Shown here in pieces: positions 1 through 4,242 of a stretch of DNA of 5,349 nucleotides. The position numbers and the translations under genes were made by a program. The DNA lies in contig JAZSRJ010000076.1 of assembly GCA_045538425.1 (NCBI GenBank), forward strand, positions 1 through 5,349, in the 5' to 3' direction. The notes beneath the pieces were generated by a model that did no database searches, had not been told where the DNA came from, and worked only from the letters and a program-made list of their open reading frames with translations. Position 1 is the first letter of the stretch, and every line of letters begins with the position of its first letter. This DNA is from CALVJJ01 sp045538425 (GTDB lineage Bacteria; Bacillota; Clostridia; Christensenellales; UBA1242).

Positions 1-52
1 GCTTGGGCCTCCGACTTTAGTTGTGAGTGTACTTAATAAGACATTCAGCCAT
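1..52 (+). other. Probable 23S-5S rRNA spacer
   Basis: This is the short stretch before the 5S gene at the window edge. I do not recognise the 3' end of 23S rRNA or a complete tRNA in it. By position it is most likely the internal transcribed spacer between 23S and 5S. That is inference from the usual rRNA operon order, since the 23S gene would lie outside the window. Confidence 0.4.
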
Positions 53-170
53 TACTGGTGATATTAGCGAAAGGGACACACCTGTTCTCATACCGAACAC
101 AGAAGTTAAGACTTTCAGCGCCAACAATACTTGCTTAGCAGTGAGCCGGGAAGATAGGACGTTGCCAGTT
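53..170 (+). rRNA. rrf: 5S ribosomal RNA
   Basis: 5S rRNA is a structural RNA of the large ribosomal subunit. The signature CCGAAC (93-98) followed by GAAGTTAAG (102-110) and CAGCGCC (116-122) is characteristic of bacterial 5S. The ends pair to form helix I: ACTGGTG at 54-60 with the strand at 163-169. A second stem pairs 130-135 with 140-145 around a four-base loop. The length of about 118 nt is normal. The 3' boundary is set by the end of helix I, and a T-tailed hairpin follows within about ten bases. It is probably the last gene of an rRNA operon entering from the left. Exact mature ends are uncertain by one or two bases. Confidence 0.95.
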
Positions 171-178
171 TTCCAATT

Positions 179-210
179 AAAAAACCCAGGAAATTCTGGG
201 TTTTTTCTTT
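179..210 (+). terminator. Intrinsic terminator of the rRNA operon
   Basis: CCCAG (185-189) pairs with CTGGG (196-200) around a six-base loop. The stem is extended by the A-run at 179-184 pairing with the T-run at 201-206. It lies directly after the 5S gene and ends rRNA transcription. The A-run on the left would also let it work on the minus strand. It is the first of five related hairpins. Confidence 0.93.
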
Positions 211-221
211 TCCCATTTAAG

Positions 222-252
222 AAAACCTAGGATTTCCTAGGTTTTGTTTTTT
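222..252 (+). terminator. Second intrinsic terminator, perfect CCTAGG hairpin
   Basis: AAAACCTAGG (222-231) pairs perfectly with CCTAGGTTTT (236-245) around a four-base loop, and a further T-run follows. Each arm holds the self-complementary hexamer CCTAGG. It lies only about 20 bases beyond the first terminator and probably backs it up. It is symmetric enough to act in both directions. Confidence 0.88.
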
Positions 253-260
253 GTATTAGA

Positions 261-372
261 GGCTCACTGCTGGGGACCCCGACAAAAAAATTTTGGTGGG
301 GAAAAGGAAGAACGGAGAGAGAACAGCAAAGACGAAGTCTTTGAAAATATAGCGACAGTTCTGACGCGAGCC
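261..372 (+). other. Structured intergenic segment of unknown nature
   Basis: This segment has no convincing gene but more base pairing than ordinary spacer. GGCTC (261-265) can pair with GAGCC (368-372), enclosing two local hairpins. In the first, CCCCGACAAAA (277-287) pairs with 291-301 over an AAA loop, with one mismatch and one G-U pair. In the second, CAAAGAC (327-333) pairs perfectly with GTCTTTG (337-343) over a GAA loop. It is richer in G than its surroundings. It could be a small structured RNA, the remains of a rearranged rRNA operon end, or a dispersed intergenic repeat. I recognise no known RNA family and see no clear promoter of its own. Confidence 0.45.
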
Positions 373-437
373 GGGAAGATAGAACGTTGGGTTTTCCAAT
401 TAAAAGACCTAGGAAATCCTAGGTTTTTCTTTTCTCA
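368..437 (+). repeat. Second copy of the 5S 3' end plus its terminator (5S remnant)
   Basis: This segment repeats bases 143-215. GAGCCGGGAAGATAG and the following ACGTTG (368-389) match 5S positions 143-164 with one change (G158 to A383). GTTTTCCAATTAAAA at 391-405 is identical to 168-182, and the hairpin after it is a variant of the 5S terminator. The 3' strand of 5S helix I (TTGCCAGT) is broken to TTGGG. The 5' half with the CCGAAC and GAAGTTAAG signatures is absent upstream, so this cannot be a working 5S gene. It is best read as a partial tandem duplication or the remains of a second 5S gene. Confidence 0.8.
403..430 (+). terminator. Third intrinsic terminator, CCTAGG hairpin
   Basis: ACCTAGG (407-413) pairs with CCTAGGT (418-424) over an AAAT loop. 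The stem is lengthened by A/G bases at 403-406 pairing with T at 425-428. It holds the place in the duplicated 5S tail that the first terminator holds after the real 5S gene. Confidence 0.85.
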
Positions 438-440
438 AAT

Positions 441-470
441 AGGCCTAGGTTGATCCTGGTCTTCTTTTTT
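441..470 (+). terminator. Fourth terminator-like hairpin, imperfect
   Basis: AGGCCTAGG (441-449) pairs with the CCTGGTCT stretch (455-462), with a bulged T and a G-U pair, followed by a six-T run. It is weaker than its neighbours. It aligns with the fifth hairpin at about 16 of 20 positions starting at CCTAGGTT, so the two look like copies of one unit. Confidence 0.6.
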
Positions 471-476
471 CGAAGT

Positions 477-501
477 AACCTAGGTTAACCATGGTTTTTT
501 T
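477..501 (+). terminator. Fifth terminator-like hairpin, imperfect
   Basis: AACC at 477-480 pairs with GGTT at 493-496, and GG (483-484) with CC (489-490). Two mismatched positions lie between, and a seven-T run follows. The arm includes AACCTAGGTT, itself a perfect palindrome. It is the last of the hairpin series, about 110 bases before the next promoter, and probably shields that promoter from rRNA read-through. Confidence 0.6.
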
Positions 502-610
502 ATGTTAAATCCTATATTAAAGGAATTTTCTTAATAAAGTTGGGTGTTATTATAAGTAAGATAGGATAGGTAAAGTAGTTATAGGAGTATTGTTTCAAAA
601 TAATTATGTA
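502..610. other. AT-rich spacer with no recognised feature
   Basis: This stretch lies between the last terminator hairpin and the promoter of the next gene. I see no open frame with a ribosome binding site, no strong hairpin and no clear promoter pair. A TATTAT-like hexamer near 548 lacks a matching -35 element. The purine-rich part around 558-588 contains short GATAGG/ATAGG repeats that could be a binding site, but nothing supports that. Confidence 0.4.
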
Positions 611-639
611 TTGACAAATCGAATTTTTGGTTTTATACT
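611..639 (+). promoter_or_regulatory. Sigma-A promoter for the two-gene paralogue operon
   Basis: TTGACA (611-616) and TATACT (634-639) are separated by exactly 17 bases. Transcription would start near 646, giving a leader of only about 14 bases before the start codon at 660. GAGGG-type Shine-Dalgarno bases (648-652) fit inside that leader. There is no room for a riboswitch or attenuator. Confidence 0.88.
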
Positions 640-659
640 CTTGTTAAGAGGGTAAGGAT

Positions 660-1736
660 ATGATTTTTAATAACAAGGATAAGACAATTATTCAGTTACT
701 AGATCCTAATGTCAATCTCAACCACACTGAAGAAATGGGTGTGGCTTATTGTGGATATGTACAAAAAAAGATTGAAAATTATATTAAAAAATGGATGATA
801 GATAAGGAGTATCGCAAACAATCTTATCAACAACTAATGGATATTTGCACAGAAAAGAGAAAGACGGATGGAACTCCTACTATTTTAGATGATATTATGC
901 AGGGTACTATTGCGGAAAAATGTGCTCATTTGTTTTCACTGTTTGCTATCTATTATTATTGCTTAGAAACAGAGCAAATAGAAGAAAAATTACAATTATT
1001 CATAGAACAAAGATTGGCCAATCATGTCAAGAGAGTAATTAACCGCAATTTGCCGTTGATTGTCTATGATTATTTGATGACCACTGTGCTTATTCCAATG
1101 GTTGAAGCATATCAAAGAATGGATTATATAGAACAAACAAATAATCAAGAATTATTAGACATTGTAAAATATCATTTTTACACCACCAATTTCATGCAAT
1201 ATGTGATTGGGGATTGTATGGATCATAAAGACAAAGCAAGCGATTATTTGACGTATAAAAAATATGCACGCTTTTTACTAGATTTTGACTATGTGCTAAA
1301 AGACTATAAAGAAGAAAAACAACCAACTCTTGCCATGTATTTTGCCTATATGGACCAAATAGATTATCAAGATATTGCTTATTTAGTGAAGATTGGGTAT
1401 GAATCTATCAAAAACACAAAGTATTTGTATTCATTGTACCAATCTTTAACCAATGACCAAGATATTGTTTTAAGTGATCAAAAATTAGCTGATTGGGATC
1501 AAATTATTGCTCATGACCAATGTTTGTATGGTATTATGCGTGAGATTGAGCAAATTATGAAAAGTTTGCGTCTTGAGTATAAAGGGAAAGAATTTTATCA
1601 AAAAGTTACTCATATGGTAAACGAGTTTGATGTGGTTGATTATAAAAATATGCCCTATTATCAACAATATGTTTTGAAAGATACCGAACAACATATTGAG
1701 ATAGACGAAGATGAAGGAGAATATCATGTTGTATAA
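660..1736 (+). CDS. Hypothetical helical protein, paralogue 1
   Basis: I do not recognise this 358-residue protein. It has no signal peptide or membrane segment and appears almost wholly helical, rich in Tyr, Lys and Glu, so it is probably cytoplasmic. The N-terminus, MIFNNKDKTII, lines up from residue 1 with MLYNNADFAII of the next gene, which supports this ATG. The start also has AGAGGG a few bases upstream and follows a near-consensus promoter. Near the C-terminus, residues 331-341 read MPYYQQYVLKD, a motif shared with both following genes, and the protein ends in an acidic tail (IDEDEGE, about 348-354). The gene overlaps the next by 11 bases, so the two are co-transcribed and probably translationally coupled. 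The shared ends suggest a diverged gene family made by duplication. I assign no function. Scaffold or partner-binding roles are possible but unsupported. Confidence 0.93.
   Translation: MIFNNKDKTIIQLLDPNVNLNHTEEMGVAYCGYVQKKIENYIKKWMIDKEYRKQSYQQLMDICTEKRKTDGTPTILDDIMQGTIAEKCAHLFSLFAIYYYCLETEQIEEKLQLFIEQRLANHVKRVINRNLPLIVYDYLMTTVLIPMVEAYQRMDYIEQTNNQELLDIVKYHFYTTNFMQYVIGDCMDHKDKASDYLTYKKYARFLLDFDYVLKDYKEEKQPTLAMYFAYMDQIDYQDIAYLVKIGYESIKNTKYLYSLYQSLTNDQDIVLSDQKLADWDQIIAHDQCLYGIMREIEQIMKSLRLEYKGKEFYQKVTHMVNEFDVVDYKNMPYYQQYVLKDTEQHIEIDEDEGEYHVV
1714..1719 (+). promoter_or_regulatory. Ribosome binding site that fixes the start of paralogue 2
   Basis: AAGGAG lies inside the end of paralogue 1, six bases before the ATG at 1726. 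An in-frame ATG at 1711 sits directly in front of this site and has no ribosome binding site of its own, so 1726 is the likely start. Its position inside the upstream gene fits translational coupling. Confidence 0.85.
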
Positions 1737-2865
1737 TAATGCAGATTTTGCAATTATAAAAAGTTTGAACGAGAAAGTAAGTATCAAAGACAGTAAAACG
1801 ATCAACGAAGTATACAAACCTTATTTGATAAAATCTATTGTAGAAAAAGTACGCTCTTACTTTGATGAAGGCTTTTTATATGAGCCTTTAGTGCAAAAAT
1901 TGCTAAGTATGAAAGATGAGATGCAAACAAAAGAATCTGCAATCAATAGCAATATAGTCTTTGATTTTCTAGATATGCCGACGGAAGATGAGTTTGCGGA
2001 ATTGTATTTTATGTATTTAGCTTATTTTCAAGCACATGATGAACAACATAAAGATAGAGAATTATTAGAAGATATTCTATACAACTTTCATTTTGGTTTA
2101 GTCAAAAATGGATTCCCTGAGATTGAGTGGTTGGATGTTTTGTCTTCTTGTCACAAAATACTTGTGGAAGAGCAACAACAAAAAGTGGTAAAAGGAGACT
2201 CATATCTCCAATTTACAGAAAAAATGCAATATTATTTCGCTATTTGTTATTTAAGTGATATTTTGCAAAATGAAACCCTTCAAAAGGGGTGTGTGTTGGG
2301 GTATGATGTTGGAAGTGTGGATGCAACAAGAAGATTGAGTAATATTTTGGCTTTGCAATTAGCAGGATATGAAAATAAGGATATACGCAATGATTTTGAA
2401 ACACAGTTATCAAGAACAAAATTCTTAAAAAACATTCTAGACAATGAAGAAAATTATCAAGATATTCTAGTTACAGCCAATACATATCATGAGTACATAA
2501 CAAGATTGTTGGAACTAGAAAAGACTTTGAAAAATTTTGATAAAAGTGCTATTGTTTTTAATGATAAATATCGACAAATACTGCAAGAAAGAGGTTCGCT
2601 CAATTGGGCACTTGCATCAATCATGACGCAACTAGACAAACAAAAAGAAGCTGTTCTTTTCATGGAAAGAATGTTACCTATGAGTATGTATGATAACTTG
2701 ATGGTAGCTGAGTTATTTGATTGGGAAGAAGTAGAATTGTATCCTTTCTACACTGAGTATATAGAAAAAGATAATTCCTATATTATTTCTAGTATCATAC
2801 GCAAAGAGTATATGGGTGAGATGGATGCAATAGATAGTGATGAAGAAGAAGATAGTATTCAATAA
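1726..2865 (+). CDS. Hypothetical helical protein, paralogue 2
   Basis: This 379-residue protein is unrecognised and mainly helical, with no signal peptide or membrane segment. I chose the ATG at 1726 over the in-frame ATG at 1711 because AAGGAG sits six bases before it. The resulting N-terminus, MLYNNADFAII, also aligns with paralogue 1 from the first residue. A further resemblance follows: Y-x-x-Y-[VL]-x-K then an I-rich helix, near residues 28-40. Residues 339-349 (YPFYTEYIEKD) carry the family motif. The next segment, SYIISSIIRKEY, resembles SNLIADLLFSWEL in paralogue 3. The tail is strongly acidic (DSDEEED, 370-376). It overlaps paralogue 1 by 11 bases and is followed at once by a terminator, so it is the second and last gene of a two-gene operon. 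Function unknown. Confidence 0.93.
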   Translation: MLYNNADFAIIKSLNEKVSIKDSKTINEVYKPYLIKSIVEKVRSYFDEGFLYEPLVQKLLSMKDEMQTKESAINSNIVFDFLDMPTEDEFAELYFMYLAYFQAHDEQHKDRELLEDILYNFHFGLVKNGFPEIEWLDVLSSCHKILVEEQQQKVVKGDSYLQFTEKMQYYFAICYLSDILQNETLQKGCVLGYDVGSVDATRRLSNILALQLAGYENKDIRNDFETQLSRTKFLKNILDNEENYQDILVTANTYHEYITRLLELEKTLKNFDKSAIVFNDKYRQILQERGSLNWALASIMTQLDKQKEAVLFMERMLPMSMYDNLMVAELFDWEEVELYPFYTEYIEKDNSYIISSIIRKEYMGEMDAIDSDEEEDSIQ

Positions 2866-2892
2866 GACTCCGATATTTGGGAGTCTTTTTTT
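2864..2892 (+). terminator. Intrinsic terminator after paralogue 2
   Basis: AAGACTCC (2864-2871) pairs with GGAGTCTT (2880-2887) over an eight-base loop, and the T-run continues to 2892. The stem begins in the stop codon of paralogue 2. It closes the two-gene operon, so paralogue 3 depends on its own promoter. Confidence 0.92.
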
Positions 2893-2925
2893 CTTGCTTT
2901 GTCTATTCTTTGGCAAGATTGACTA

Positions 2926-2954
2926 TTGACTTTATAGGGGTTTGAGGGTATACT
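2926..2954 (+). promoter_or_regulatory. Sigma-A promoter for paralogue 3
   Basis: TTGACT (2926-2931) and TATACT (2949-2954) are separated by 17 bases. A second TTGACT begins seven bases upstream (2919-2924). The 13 bases ATTGACTATTGAC (2918-2930) recur exactly over the -35 region of the GLUG-protein promoter (4102-4114). The start point would be near 2961, leaving a leader of about 17 bases. Confidence 0.87.
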
Positions 2955-2977
2955 ACAATTATAAGGGAGAAGGCTTG

Positions 2978-4069
2978 ATGGATAACCAATATACAAAAGA
3001 TATGAAAGAACTCGCAGACTATATCGTACACTCCAACTTAAAAGAGTTTTATTTAGGACAAATATTCTACAATTTTCTTGATCAGTCTTTAGACAAAATG
3101 GATCAGCATGCCAAGCGATGTGCAGCAGATATTATGGAGTTGGATAATAGAGTTTCACAATATGCTATGATTTTTGATTTATTTCGTGCACTAGAGCATT
3201 TTGCTAACTTAGTGGATATACAAAATGAGGAGTATTCTTTAGCAAGTCTTGGCGTCTATGATATAATCAACGAATTATGTCATAAAAATTACGATATTTA
3301 TGCTTTTTTACGCATACTCACTGATAGTGTAGAGTATCTTATACAAAACAACGAAAATCAAGTAGATATACTTGCTATATTACAACCATATTTGTTTTGT
3401 GTAACACAAATTGAATCTGCAATTGATGATTACCTTGCTTATTATAATATGGGTGGTGCAGAAGTAGAAGATGATGGCAATGTTTTACAAGTTCACAATC
3501 TGATTACACAAGATTTTTTAGGCCGTATGTATTTTGATTATGTTAAAAAAGAAGATCATCAAGATGATCATGTTTTGTATGAAGAATTGTTGGTTATGCC
3601 GGAAAAAAGTTTTATCGTGTTAAAAGAAACGTATGATGATAAAATGACTTACTTTGAAAAGGTGTTCTTACTCAATGATATCTACGAAAAAGAGCGATCT
3701 AGAGCAATGGATGAGACAAGTACCATACTAGAAGATTATCATGCAAGAAAAGAGATGGCTTCCTTAATAAGTAGTGTCCAAACGATGATTTTATATATGG
3801 ACGAAATGCGTGTAAAATATTTGCATGATAAAATTGATGCATTGCTTCATAAAAGAAAGTTTGTGACATTATCTCAGTATGTAAAAGACAATATAAAACT
3901 ATCTTATAATATGATGCCGTATTATAGTGATTATATCGAAAAAGAAAAATCCAATTTGATAGCCGATTTGCTGTTTAGTTGGGAGTTGGATAATGAAGAA
4001 AACCAAATGAACGAAATGAGCAATGAAGAATGGGATTTGATGATGTCTGATCTATCGGAAGTCATGTAA
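2978..4069 (+). CDS. Hypothetical helical protein, paralogue 3
   Basis: This unrecognised 363-residue protein is mainly helical and acidic, with no signal peptide or membrane segment. The frame is open back to a TTG at 2942. That codon lies upstream of the -10 element of the gene's own promoter and cannot be in the mRNA, so I take the ATG at 2978, preceded by GGGAGAAGG (2965-2973). A TTG at 2975 is a minor alternative. It lacks the NN-x-D start of the other two but has the family motif MPYYSDYIEKE at 313-323, followed by a similar hydrophobic helix. A segment beginning YHARKEMASLI resembles YHEYITRLLEL of paralogue 2. The C-terminal 28 residues are acidic and Met-rich (NEENQMNEMSNEEW). It is a separate transcription unit from paralogues 1 and 2. 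Function unknown; membership of the same family is inferred from these local matches. Confidence 0.93.
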   Translation: MDNQYTKDMKELADYIVHSNLKEFYLGQIFYNFLDQSLDKMDQHAKRCAADIMELDNRVSQYAMIFDLFRALEHFANLVDIQNEEYSLASLGVYDIINELCHKNYDIYAFLRILTDSVEYLIQNNENQVDILAILQPYLFCVTQIESAIDDYLAYYNMGGAEVEDDGNVLQVHNLITQDFLGRMYFDYVKKEDHQDDHVLYEELLVMPEKSFIVLKETYDDKMTYFEKVFLLNDIYEKERSRAMDETSTILEDYHARKEMASLISSVQTMILYMDEMRVKYLHDKIDALLHKRKFVTLSQYVKDNIKLSYNMMPYYSDYIEKEKSNLIADLLFSWELDNEENQMNEMSNEEWDLMMSDLSEVM

Positions 4070-4076
4070 GACTTTA

Positions 4077-4097
4077 GCCTTGAAAAAGGCATATTTT
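4077..4097 (+). terminator. Weak terminator-like hairpin after paralogue 3
   Basis: GCCTT (4077-4081) pairs with AAGGC (4086-4090) over a GAAA loop, followed by ATATTTT. The stem is only five base pairs and the T-tail is interrupted. Some transcription may therefore read through into the next gene, although that gene has its own promoter. Confidence 0.45.
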
Positions 4098-4109
4098 CCA
4101 AATTGACTA

Positions 4110-4138
4110 TTGACATTTTGCTTAAGTTTAGGTATAAT
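4110..4138 (+). promoter_or_regulatory. Fully consensus sigma-A promoter for the GLUG protein
   Basis: TTGACA (4110-4115) and TATAAT (4133-4138), both perfect consensus, are separated by 17 bases. A second TTGACT begins seven bases upstream (4103-4108), giving the same ATTGACTATTGAC block as the paralogue 3 promoter. High basal expression is expected. The start would be near 4145. Confidence 0.93.
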
Positions 4139-4145
4139 GTTTATA

Positions 4146-4230
4146 ATAAATATTATGGACTATATAGAAATATGTTCCATCTATATGGTTTTTGGCAAAA
4201 ACTACTAGTTGTTGTCAAAAAATACAAATT
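4146..4230 (+). promoter_or_regulatory. Structured 5' leader of the GLUG protein mRNA
   Basis: The leader is about 97 bases, far longer than the 14-17 bases of the neighbouring genes. ATGGAC (4155-4160) can pair with GTTCCAT (4174-4180). Alternatively ACTATATAG (4159-4167) pairs with CTATATGGT (4181-4189), followed by a five-T run. The two pairings share bases and exclude each other. A third stem pairs TTTGGCAA (4191-4198) with TTGTCAAA (4212-4219) and ends 11 bases before the AGGAG site (4231-4235). It could affect mRNA stability or control expression. I recognise no riboswitch class, and AT-rich pairings of this kind can arise by chance. Confidence 0.45.
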
Positions 4231-4242
4231 AGGAGTATAAGT

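Noticed and set aside
1..52. Possible tRNA end or 23S rRNA 3' end at the left edge
   Set aside because: There is no CCA-type tRNA end with a matching T-arm, and no recognisable 23S 3' terminal sequence, so I call it only spacer.
27..230. Open frame of 67 codons on the + strand
   Set aside because: It runs through the 5S rRNA gene and its terminator, with no ribosome binding site. It is a by-product of the RNA sequence.
244..453. Open frame of 69 codons starting at TTG
   Set aside because: It starts inside a terminator T-run with no Shine-Dalgarno sequence and crosses two further terminator hairpins and the duplicated 5S tail. The RNA and repeat explanation accounts for the sequence better.
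1485..1817. Minus-strand open frame of 110 codons with hydrophobic translation
   Set aside because: It is antisense to paralogues 1 and 2, which have strong start signals and family support. Hydrophobic translations are expected opposite Lys/Glu-rich AT-rich genes.
2713..2916. Minus-strand open frame of 67 codons
   Set aside because: It is antisense to the end of paralogue 2 and its terminator, and I see no promoter or ribosome binding site supporting it.
2942..2977. Upstream extension of paralogue 3 from a TTG codon
   Set aside because: The codon lies upstream of the -10 element (2949-2954), so it would not be transcribed from the recognised promoter. The ATG at 2978 has a good ribosome binding site.
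3554..3569. Perfect 7-bp inverted repeat GATCATC-AA-GATGATC inside paralogue 3
   Set aside because: It encodes an ordinary acidic His/Asp stretch and has no regulatory context. Short palindromes of this kind arise easily from Asp/His codons.
3931..4116. Minus-strand open frame of 61 codons
   Set aside because: It is antisense to the end of paralogue 3 and to the next promoter region. It has no initiation signals and lies opposite a well supported gene.
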